Shown: piece after piece, positions 1 through 6,496 of the stretch
Position numbering within the stretch: the first letter of the stretch is position 1
Layout: every line of letters starts with the position of its first letter
From: Gemmatimonadaceae bacterium
GTDB lineage: Bacteria; Gemmatimonadota; Gemmatimonadetes; Gemmatimonadales; Gemmatimonadaceae
Direction of reading: 5' to 3'
Assembly (NCBI GenBank): GCA_025357975.1
Contig: JANYKY010000144.1
Span: forward strand, 1-13,030
DNA: 13,030 nucleotides
Notes under the pieces: model-generated
The model's database searches: none
The model's input: only the letters and a program-made list of their open reading frames with translations
What the model was told of the DNA's origin: nothing
Position numbers and translations under genes: made by a program

Positions 1-1
1 C

Positions 2-553
2 AATCAGCTCGCGACCTCCGTTCGCGTCACGACGCCGACGTTGCGAATCATCAGTGCCACCGCAAGCATCACTCGCGGTGCTACGCCGATTTTTCGCGAA
101 GCCTCACCGGGTAAGAGCACCGAGATAGACGGTGCGATCGACCTTCGCCCAACTACAGCTCTTCGCAGCTCGATTCAGTTCTCGCGCCAGATTCTCAACC
201 GGTCGCTGGACGGCTCGCGCTTTTCTACCGAGACGATTCCCCGCATCAAGACCGAATATCAGTTGACGCCAGCGATTTTCGTTCGCCTAGTTGGCCAGTA
301 CGCAGCAAGATCTCGTTCGTCGCTCGAGGATCGCGGCGGGAATCCAATCGAGCTCGGTGGCGTGCGAGACCCGGGTTCTACAACCAACGAGTTCACGATT
401 GACTGGCTGTTCAGTTATCGGCCTGTGCCTGGAACCCTCGTTTACCTCGGATATGGCTCAACCATGGATGAGCCCAATCAGTTCCGCTTCCGCGATCTCA
501 GGCGGACGAGCGATGGATTATTTGGAAAATTGAGCTATCTGTTTCATTTCTAA
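2..553 (+). CDS. C-terminal end of a DUF5916-like outer-membrane protein (5' end outside window)
   Basis: The reading frame is open from base 2 to the TAA at 551-553 and has no convincing internal start, so this is the last ~183 residues of a larger protein. The fragment shows alternating polar/hydrophobic strands (SIQFSRQI, TEYQLTPAIFVRLVGQYA, FTIDWLFSYRPVPGTLVYLGYG) and ends with LRRTSDGLFGKLSYLFHF, an aromatic-terminated last strand. This tail closely resembles the C-terminus of DUF5916 proteins, which are large secreted proteins with an N-terminal family-9 carbohydrate-binding-like domain and a C-terminal beta-barrel-like region, common in Gemmatimonadota, Acidobacteriota and Bacteroidota. 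Their function is not established; an outer-membrane location is inferred from the strand pattern and terminal Phe. It reads in the same direction as the next gene, 50 bases downstream. A TonB-dependent receptor tail is a less likely alternative. Confidence 0.7.
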   Translation, partial: NQLATSVRVTTPTLRIISATASITRGATPIFREASPGKSTEIDGAIDLRPTTALRSSIQFSRQILNRSLDGSRFSTETIPRIKTEYQLTPAIFVRLVGQYAARSRSSLEDRGGNPIELGGVRDPGSTTNEFTIDWLFSYRPVPGTLVYLGYGSTMDEPNQFRFRDLRRTSDGLFGKLSYLFHF

Positions 554-603
554 CTCGCCGTTTTGCTCGCTACGCAGGTATTCGGCTTTGATAGATTGCG
601 AAC

Positions 604-2559
604 ATGAAGGAAGAGAAAGCTGACAACTCCGACGATCCCTCTCGACGACCCACAGGCGATCGCCTCGAACAAGACGCTACTCAGCCAGGTGCGCTGCCCG
701 TAGCTCCAGGTCTCGGCACTGTCGTCGACGAATCACATGACGACGGGGAGAAAGACAAGCTTCGGATTCTCACTCCAAAAGATTCCATTCTCGTCGACAA
801 GAGGACGGTGCTCGTTTCCGGCCTCGCAATACTGGTCGCTGCCGGCGCTGGTCTCCTCGCTCAGATCCTGATTCTTCTCATTCGTTTCTTTACGAACCTT
901 GCATTCTTTGGACGGTTCTCTAGGGCACCAGCTTCTCCCGCTGCATCGCACGCAGGATGGATGCTTCTGCTTCTGATTCCGGTTGTGGGTGGCCTGGTTG
1001 TTGGATTGATCGCCCGGTTCGGGTCGGCATCAATTCGCGGTCACGGTATTCCCGAAGTGATGGAGCGCGTTCTTTTCGGAGAAAGTCGCATTCGTGCTCG
1101 GTTGATGATCCTGAAGCCCTTTTCAGCTGCGATTGCCATCGGGACTGGTGGCCCTTTTGGCGCCGAAGGGCCGATCATCGCGACAGGCGGCGCACTCGGC
1201 TCTATCGTCGGTCAGATTCTTCACGTCACTGCGGATGAAAGAAAAACTCTTCTCGCAGCGGGCGCGGCTGCTGGAATGGCCGCAACGTTTGGAACTCCTG
1301 TGTCTGCCGTGCTGCTTGCGGTCGAGCTGCTGCTTTTCGAATACCATCCGCGTTCTTTGATTCCCGTCGCGCTTGCCGCTGTGGTCGCAACCGCTGTGCA
1401 TGTTGGCTTCGATGGAAGCGCTCCGGTTTTTGCTGTGCCGAACATCGCAGCGCCGAACGACGTGGCTCTTATCAGTTACGTGTTGCTAGGCGCCTTAATG
1501 GGTGCAATCGGTGTCGGTATAACGCGAATTGCCTATTCAATAGAAGACGGATTCGAAGTACTTGGTCATCGGTTTCACATTCACTGGATGTGGTGGCCAG
1601 CGATTGGCGCACTCGCAGTGGGACTATGCGGAATCCTGGAGCCGCGAACCCTTGGCATTGGCTACTCCAACATCACCGGTGCGCTTGGCGGCACGATCGT
1701 GGGTCGTGCGTTGTTTTTCCTCGTGTTGCTCAAGTTTGTCTCGTGGGCCTTCTATATAAGTAGTGGCACCTCCGGTGGTACTCTTGCTCCGCTCTTTACT
1801 ATCGGGAGTGGCCTCGGCGCGTGGATCGGAGAGGTTCTTTCGTCATCGGCGCCTGCCCTCGGCGTTTCGCCGGGTGTTGCCGCACTGGTGGGTATGGCGG
1901 CGCTGTTCGCTGGAGCCACTCACGCGCTTCTTACGTCGATCGTATTTGCATTTGAAACCACGCGCCAGCCAATGGGCTTGCTACCATTGCTCGGCGGATG
2001 CAGTGCAGCGTACCTGGTTTCGCTTTTACTCAGCCGTGAATCATTGATGACGGAGAAGCTTGTTCGACGCGGCATTCGTCTGCGAAATGCGTACACGGTG
2101 GATCACCTGTCGAACGTTCTTGTCAGGGACGCATGCACGAAAGAAGTCGTGGCGTTGACAGCGTCGGATATGCTGTCGGAGGTGCGCGCGTGGCTCGAGA
2201 GCGGAGGCGGCGGGGCAACTCATCAGGGGTTTCCGGTCCTGGATGGTGACGGACTCCTTATTGGAGTGGTAACGCGTCGAGATCTCCTGGACAAGTTGAG
2301 GCCAGATACCGACCTCGTCGAATCACTGATCCGTCGCCCCCCGGCGGTGGTATTCGATGACAGCTCGCTTCGTGAGGCGGCCGATCACATGGTGGTCGAA
2401 CGGGTTGGCAGGTTGCCCGTGGTGACTCGCGATCAGCCGCGAATCGTCATCGGCATGGTGTCCCGAAGCGACTTGCTCTCTGCTCACACTCCCCGCTTGC
2501 GGGCCAAGCATCACCTCCATCGAAGCTCGCTTGCTTCCACTTTCATCACGAAGTTCTGA
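604..2559 (+). CDS. CLC-family anion channel/transporter with two C-terminal CBS domains
   Basis: Inner-membrane CLC protein of 651 residues that moves Cl- or a similar anion. Residues 1-60 are a charged, probably cytoplasmic extension. Residues ~65-480 are the helix-rich CLC core, and ~508-563 and ~577-628 are paired CBS domains that usually bind adenine nucleotides and gate transport. Signature regions are GHGIP (146-150, the GSGIP position, Ser to His), GAEGP (186-190, with gating-type Glu188) and GTSGGTLAP (388-396). Aligning by eye to E. coli ClcA, the internal proton glutamate E203 falls on Leu242 and the anion-coordinating Y445 on Met482, so strict Cl-/H+ exchange of the ClcA type is not assured. 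The ATG at 604 is the first in frame and has no clear Shine-Dalgarno. The stop is 9 bases before the DUF2156 gene, so the two are probably co-transcribed. Family assignment is firm; the ion and mechanism are inferred. Confidence 0.95.
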   Translation: MKEEKADNSDDPSRRPTGDRLEQDATQPGALPVAPGLGTVVDESHDDGEKDKLRILTPKDSILVDKRTVLVSGLAILVAAGAGLLAQILILLIRFFTNLAFFGRFSRAPASPAASHAGWMLLLLIPVVGGLVVGLIARFGSASIRGHGIPEVMERVLFGESRIRARLMILKPFSAAIAIGTGGPFGAEGPIIATGGALGSIVGQILHVTADERKTLLAAGAAAGMAATFGTPVSAVLLAVELLLFEYHPRSLIPVALAAVVATAVHVGFDGSAPVFAVPNIAAPNDVALISYVLLGALMGAIGVGITRIAYSIEDGFEVLGHRFHIHWMWWPAIGALAVGLCGILEPRTLGIGYSNITGALGGTIVGRALFFLVLLKFVSWAFYISSGTSGGTLAPLFTIGSGLGAWIGEVLSSSAPALGVSPGVAALVGMAALFAGATHALLTSIVFAFETTRQPMGLLPLLGGCSAAYLVSLLLSRESLMTEKLVRRGIRLRNAYTVDHLSNVLVRDACTKEVVALTASDMLSEVRAWLESGGGGATHQGFPVLDGDGLLIGVVTRRDLLDKLRPDTDLVESLIRRPPAVVFDDSSLREAADHMVVERVGRLPVVTRDQPRIVIGMVSRSDLLSAHTPRLRAKHHLHRSSLASTFITKF

Positions 2560-2568
2560 CTCCCGCGC

Positions 2569-3687
2569 ATGATATCAGATTGGCCTGATCCGGTTCGCAG
2601 GGCACGTGATCTGGTAATGGAGCATGGATGGAATGCGACTTCGTATCAGATCGTCAATCCCGGCATCGCCCACTGGTTTTCAGAACAGGGGGATGCGGTC
2701 GTAGGCTACGTTGATCGCGCAGGGATTCGGGTTGTTGCTGGTGCGCCCGTCTCGAGCGCGGAGCGGCTGGGGGCGGTGGTGGATGAGTTCGAAGCTTCAG
2801 CGGCGGCGTCAAGTCTTGGTGTTTGCTACTTCGGTGCGGAGGCCCGGCTCGAAGGCGTGTTGCGGGACAGTCCACTTCATTCAATGGTCCTGCTCGGCGC
2901 GCAGCCCGCGTGGAACCCGGCGACATGGTCTGCAAAGGCCGAACGCTACGCGTCTCTGAGGGCGCAGTTCCATCGCGCAGTGAACAAGGGCGTGAACGTT
3001 CGCGAGTGGTCGGCGGATGAAGCAACCGAATCACCACAACTTCGTGCTGTGCTCGAGCGATGGCTCAAAGGACGAGGCTTGCCGCCGATGCATTTTCTCA
3101 TCGAGCCGTCAACTCTCGAGCGTCTCGATGATCGTCGAGTGTTCGTTGCATGGAGGAAGGTCGAACACGGCAAGGATAGCGAGCAAATTCTGGCGTTCGC
3201 AGTATTATCGCCCGTTCCTGTGCGGGCAGGCTGGCTGGTCGAGCAATTTCCGCGAATTCCTGAAGCTCCCAACGGGACGATTGAGCTGCTCCTGAACGAA
3301 GCAGTTCGTGCCGTCACCGATGACGGAGCTGAGTATCTGACGCTCGGGCTTGCGCCGCTTGCGATGCGTGATTCGACTCCTCATGAATCCGAGCCTGGAT
3401 GGCTCAAGCTCGCTTTGCGCTGGACGGAAGCGCATGGGCAGCGCTTTTATAACTTCGGTGGCCTTGGCAGGTTCAAGGCAAAGTTTTTGCCTGATAGTTG
3501 GGAGCCCATATACGCGATTCAGCGCGCGTCTTCGTTTTCGCCCCGTGCGCTTTACGCTATTGCGGGAGCCTTTGCCTCTGAACCGCCTCCTTTTCTCATC
3601 GCCAAAGCGCTGGCCGGTGCTGTAGCGGCCCAAGTGAGATCAGGTGTTCACCGGCTCCGCGTCAAGCCTCCGTTTGCGCGAGCGTGA
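2569..3687 (+). CDS. DUF2156 / MprF C-terminal-type aminoacyl-phosphatidylglycerol synthase domain protein
   Basis: Protein of 372 residues matching the LPG_synthase_C (DUF2156) fold, the GNAT-like domain that in MprF transfers lysine or alanine from aminoacyl-tRNA to phosphatidylglycerol and so lowers the net negative charge of the membrane. Recognisable blocks are VGYVDRAGIRVVAGAPV (45-61), LRAQFHRAVNKGV (130-142), RIPEAPNGTIELLLNEA (229-245, the 'APNG' block) and YNFGGLGRFKAKFLPDSWEP (294-313). There is no N-terminal flippase: no transmembrane helices precede the catalytic domain, so it is a stand-alone soluble or membrane-associated form. The ATG at 2569 follows the CLC stop by 9 bases without an evident Shine-Dalgarno, suggesting translational coupling. 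Its last 26 bases overlap the opposing CPXCG gene. Many stand-alone DUF2156 proteins are uncharacterised, so the substrate (tRNA, lipid, or another amine acceptor) is inferred. Confidence 0.88.
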   Translation: MISDWPDPVRRARDLVMEHGWNATSYQIVNPGIAHWFSEQGDAVVGYVDRAGIRVVAGAPVSSAERLGAVVDEFEASAAASSLGVCYFGAEARLEGVLRDSPLHSMVLLGAQPAWNPATWSAKAERYASLRAQFHRAVNKGVNVREWSADEATESPQLRAVLERWLKGRGLPPMHFLIEPSTLERLDDRRVFVAWRKVEHGKDSEQILAFAVLSPVPVRAGWLVEQFPRIPEAPNGTIELLLNEAVRAVTDDGAEYLTLGLAPLAMRDSTPHESEPGWLKLALRWTEAHGQRFYNFGGLGRFKAKFLPDSWEPIYAIQRASSFSPRALYAIAGAFASEPPPFLIAKALAGAVAAQVRSGVHRLRVKPPFARA

Positions 3688-3910
3688 CTTCGACTGTTCC
3701 GCCGGAGTAGTGCAGGCGGACCATCCACGGGGAGCAGCATACCGGACAGTCTTCGATGTACGACTGGTCGGATCCTCCTCCCGGGTCTACTCCGATCTCG
3801 ACTTCCTCGCCGCAATACGGGCAGATGACCAGTGTGTCCATATCGGCGACACCGTCACCCAACGGAAAATCTTCGTCGAGCAGGAACTCGTCGTCATCGA
3901 TGTCGGACAC
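3662..3910 (-). CDS. CPXCG-motif cysteine-rich small protein
   Basis: Protein of 82 residues from a GTG start, with CPYCGEEVEI near residue 30 and a second pair in DCPVCCSPWMVRL (~53-65). The two CxxC motifs look like a small zinc ribbon. This matches the Cys_rich_CPXCG family (PF14255), small bacterial proteins of unknown function usually about 60 residues long. The first ~23 residues are a very acidic extension (DIDDDEFLLDEDF). No Shine-Dalgarno precedes the GTG at 3910; an in-frame ATG at 3839-3841, preceded by a weak GGTGACGGTG, would give 59 residues, the usual family length, so the true start is uncertain. It lies 21 bases after the metallo-hydrolase stop (or 90 from the internal ATG) and is probably its operon partner. 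Its 3' end overlaps the convergent DUF2156 gene by 26 bases. Confidence 0.82.
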   Translation of the reverse strand: MSDIDDDEFLLDEDFPLGDGVADMDTLVICPYCGEEVEIGVDPGGGSDQSYIEDCPVCCSPWMVRLHYSGGTVEVTLAQTEA

Positions 3911-3931
3911 CGTTTTTTGTTGTGAGAATTT

Positions 3932-4735
3932 CTAGAAGCGACGCGTCTCACCGGGCGTCATCACCGTCAGTCGCTTATCGCCGGCAAATGCGGCCCTTAC
4001 GTCTGCATCCGTTGCAAGACCGGGAAATGTCGCGTAGTGCATCGGCACGATGGCGGAGGGACTGAAGTATTTCCGTATCGCCAGTGCAGCAGTCTTTGGA
4101 TCTTCCGTGTAAGGGCCGCCGCCGACGCAAAGCAGGATGATGCTGGGGTGATAGATCTCCTGGATGAGCGACATGTCGTTGAATATCCATGTGTCGCCCG
4201 TGTGATACAGTGATCGACCGTCGGCAAACTGGATGACAAAGCCAAGCGGCCGGCCGCCTGGGTCGCTCGAGTGTACCGCTGGTACCAGATGAACGGTAAC
4301 GTCTCCGATCTTGAATGATCCGCCAACGCTGCCTCCCATTGTCTGGGCGTCCGGAAGTTTCAGCGTTGCGGCCCACTCTGACGCGGAGACTACCGGCGCG
4401 CCACTCATTTGGGCGATCGCCTTTGCATCGAGCGCATGGTCGGGGTGACTATGCGTGACGAGAATTGCGTTCGGCTTCCATGCGCCACCGTAGCGCGCAA
4501 GATTTTTCAGCGAGTCGGGAGTTGACGGATTCCCGGTGATGAAAGGATCGATGAGCAGCCGTGTCCCGCCCGAAGACGTGATCTCGAAAGTTGCGTGGCC
4601 AAGCCACCGGACAGTGATCGGTGATGTCGCGCGGTTCCGAGCGTTCGTTTGCGCCAGCAGTGTTGCGCTGGACGCAGCGAACGCGATCGATGCGGCTGCG
4701 AAATATCTGGACGAGCTTCGAATCTTGATTCCCAT
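3932..4735 (-). CDS. Secreted metallo-beta-lactamase-fold hydrolase (UPF0173-like)
   Basis: Protein of 267 residues from the ATG at 4733-4735. Residues 1-29 form a Sec signal peptide: a basic n-region (GIKIRSSSR), a hydrophobic AAASIAFAASSATLLA core, and likely cleavage around LLAQ. The rest is the compact metallo-beta-lactamase fold of the UPF0173/UlaG-like group: WLGHATFEI (44-52), IDPF, THSHPDH (H95, H97, D99, H100), H155, HTGDT (D181) and MHYATF (H233). These metal ligands are intact, so it should bind two metals and hydrolyse a small ester or phosphodiester, but the substrate is unknown. Cytoplasmic UPF0173 members lack a signal peptide; this one should act in the periplasm. An upstream in-frame TTG at 4780 would bury the signal peptide behind 15 extra residues and is disfavoured. 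It is divergent from the exopolysaccharide-like operon and followed 21 bases on by the CPXCG gene. Confidence 0.9.
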   Translation of the reverse strand: MGIKIRSSSRYFAAASIAFAASSATLLAQTNARNRATSPITVRWLGHATFEITSSGGTRLLIDPFITGNPSTPDSLKNLARYGGAWKPNAILVTHSHPDHALDAKAIAQMSGAPVVSASEWAATLKLPDAQTMGGSVGGSFKIGDVTVHLVPAVHSSDPGGRPLGFVIQFADGRSLYHTGDTWIFNDMSLIQEIYHPSIILLCVGGGPYTEDPKTAALAIRKYFSPSAIVPMHYATFPGLATDADVRAAFAGDKRLTVMTPGETRRF

Positions 4736-4844
4736 CGGTGTCTCGGTTGATTGGTTCGGGTAACGGTTGTCGGCTTCCAAAATTACCGAAATGCCCGTGC
4801 GAATGCCGTGTACTTCAGTGTTGCGTCATCGTGTCGACGCCCCT
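4736..4844. promoter_or_regulatory. Divergent intergenic region, probable back-to-back promoters
   Basis: About 109 bases separate the ATG of the leftward secreted hydrolase from the preferred ATG of the rightward TPR/beta-barrel gene. Both transcription units must start here or just inside each other, so promoters for both directions are expected. I could not recognise convincing -35/-10 boxes or an operator palindrome by eye. If the barrel gene started at one of the upstream alternatives (TTG 4767, ATG 4791 or ATG 4803), the region would be shorter. Confidence 0.45.
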
Positions 4845-6470
4845 ATGTATTGCAGCCCTTACTCATATCGACAACACCGCCGCACCTACTTGCTGAAAAT
4901 CACTGCTTTTCCCGACGGTTGGTACGCACTCCGCCAGGTCGCATTTCTTTGTTTCGTCGCTATGGCCATTTCACCACGCTGGCTGTATTCGCAGGAACAC
5001 CCGGCAGACGATGCGCGCGTTGAGGCCACGCACCTCCGCGATTCCGGAGATTTTGCGGGAGCAGTCGGTGTGCTTCGAGCACATCTCGCCGCTCATGCCG
5101 ACGATGGGGACGCCCTTCGGTTGTTGGCTGAGACGCTGTATTGGCAAAAGGATCTGTCTGGGGCCAGGCAAATTTCGGAGCGAGGTTTGGTTTTGCATCC
5201 CGAAGACACCGAGCTTCGCCTGCAGTACGGCCGGATGCTCGTAGAGACGGGATTTTCTGCTCGGGCAAAAGAGGTTCTCGCCACCGTCAACCCTGCTTCG
5301 AACCGTGGGCGCTCCGATGGAATTCTCGCCACTCTCGCGTACTGGAACGGCGATTTCGTGGAAGCGAATCGTCTTGCAATATCCGCGATTGCGGCCGGCG
5401 ATAGCGATCCCGCGATCAGACGAATTCATGTGGACATCGCTGTCCTGACTGCCCCGTGGGGCAGCGTAACACCGTTTTATCAGCACGATGACCAGCCGAT
5501 CGATCGTACTTCGGTCGCCGCCGAAGCTGGGTGGTTTCCTCTCGCATCGACCTCAGTTTCCATTCACGCCCGAAGCCTCAGGTTCCAGCTTGGCGACACC
5601 GCATCGCGAACCGCCCGGATGGGCGCGATTGCTCTTTCTCACTACGCAGCAGCAGCACACGTGGAATTAGCGCTTTCAGCGGGCGCAGTGACGCGTTCAT
5701 TCGGTTCCTCATCGGACGTCACGTTCGACGCCGGCGCAGCATGGAGGCTGCCGGCTCATGTGAAATTTGGAGTACGGGCACAGCGGACTCCTTATTTCGA
5801 AACGGAGACGAGTTTATCGCAGTCGGTGACGAGCAACACGGGCATTGCCTACGCGCACCTCGATCATCCGCGTGGGTGGCTCGGTGAAGCCGCTTATCAG
5901 ATTCAGCGCTTTCCGGACGCTAATTCGGTTACCGCTGGTTATGCATGGCTCCTTGCTCCGCTCGTTCGATCTCCCGACTTGAGTTTCCGCGCCGGATACG
6001 CTGGATCCGTACAGACCTCCTCGTCGAGCCGTTTCAGTCTTGCCAATCCCAACCAGCCGTTCCTGCCCGGGGACGCGCGATTCGACCTTACCGGATCGTA
6101 CCAGCCTTACTACACACCGATCGATTTGCAAAGCCACTCTGCGGTGGTGGCAATCGAAGCGCGCTTGAGCCCTATTGTGACGTTCGACGCAAACGGATCC
6201 TACTCGTTTCGCGCAACGGAAACTCATCCGGTTCTGCTCACTGTAGTTACAACTTCTCCAGCAACGACTGCCGTTCAAAGATTTTCTTATGAACGTACTT
6301 TCAATCCGTGGAATGCGCGGGCATCACTGCAGGTGAAACCGGGTAACGATGTGAAGGTTGTCGCCAGCGGCTACTTGTTTCGAACTGGGTTTTATGGCGC
6401 ATCGGCCGCGTCGGTATCGCTCGTTTACAGCTTTTCGGAGCGCGCAATTCGGATGGCGGGCGGCTACTGA
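4845..6470 (+). CDS. TPR-containing outer-membrane beta-barrel protein, probable polysaccharide export porin
   Basis: From the ATG at 4845 the protein has 541 residues. A hydrophobic segment (VAFLCFVAMAIS, ~33-44) followed by SPRWLYSQE looks like a signal peptide. Residues ~57-185 are helical TPR-like repeats (for example GDALRLLAETLYWQKDLSGA, then ARQISERGLVLHPEDTELRL). Residues ~204-541 are alternating-residue beta strands with Ser/Thr/Ala-rich turns, typical of an outer-membrane barrel (SVSLVYSFSE near the end, last residue Tyr). Periplasmic TPRs fused to a C-terminal barrel are the architecture of PgaA, BcsC and PelB, which carry polymer through the periplasm and outer membrane. The next genes are a GT2 synthase and a GH26 hydrolase, which supports an export role. 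The start is unsure: TTG 4767, ATG 4791, ATG 4803 and TTG 4890 are in frame, none with a clear Shine-Dalgarno; the long n-region from 4845 leaves TTG 4890 possible. Named homology is not claimed, only architecture. Confidence 0.82.
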   Translation: MYCSPYSYRQHRRTYLLKITAFPDGWYALRQVAFLCFVAMAISPRWLYSQEHPADDARVEATHLRDSGDFAGAVGVLRAHLAAHADDGDALRLLAETLYWQKDLSGARQISERGLVLHPEDTELRLQYGRMLVETGFSARAKEVLATVNPASNRGRSDGILATLAYWNGDFVEANRLAISAIAAGDSDPAIRRIHVDIAVLTAPWGSVTPFYQHDDQPIDRTSVAAEAGWFPLASTSVSIHARSLRFQLGDTASRTARMGAIALSHYAAAAHVELALSAGAVTRSFGSSSDVTFDAGAAWRLPAHVKFGVRAQRTPYFETETSLSQSVTSNTGIAYAHLDHPRGWLGEAAYQIQRFPDANSVTAGYAWLLAPLVRSPDLSFRAGYAGSVQTSSSSRFSLANPNQPFLPGDARFDLTGSYQPYYTPIDLQSHSAVVAIEARLSPIVTFDANGSYSFRATETHPVLLTVVTTSPATTAVQRFSYERTFNPWNARASLQVKPGNDVKVVASGYLFRTGFYGASAASVSLVYSFSERAIRMAGGY

Positions 6471-6486
6471 GTAGAACCACAAATCC

Positions 6487-6490
6487 GGAG
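6487..6490 (+). promoter_or_regulatory. Shine-Dalgarno GGAG suggesting a CTG start at 6497
   Basis: GGAG at 6487-6490 is followed six bases later by CTG at 6497, in frame with the GT2 synthase. A second purine block, GGAGG at 6501-6505, lies seven bases before TTG 6513, which is in a different frame. Between the upstream in-frame TAA (6344-6346) and TTG 6590 the synthase frame holds no ATG, GTG or TTG, so this site matters for the start choice. Confidence 0.45.
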
Positions 6491-6496
6491 CAGCGC

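Noticed and set aside
3205..3633. Minus-strand open frame (142 codons) under the DUF2156 gene
   Set aside because: Very basic, low-complexity translation typical of an antisense shadow in GC-rich coding DNA.
4767..4844. N-terminal extension of the beta-barrel protein from TTG 4767
   Set aside because: It would put ~60 mostly polar residues before the signal peptide and has no Shine-Dalgarno; a start at 4845 or later is more consistent with export.
5814..6278. Minus-strand open frame (154 codons) under the beta-barrel gene
   Set aside because: Antisense shadow; the plus frame has coherent signal peptide, TPR and strand patterns, while the minus product is Arg/Ser-rich and featureless.
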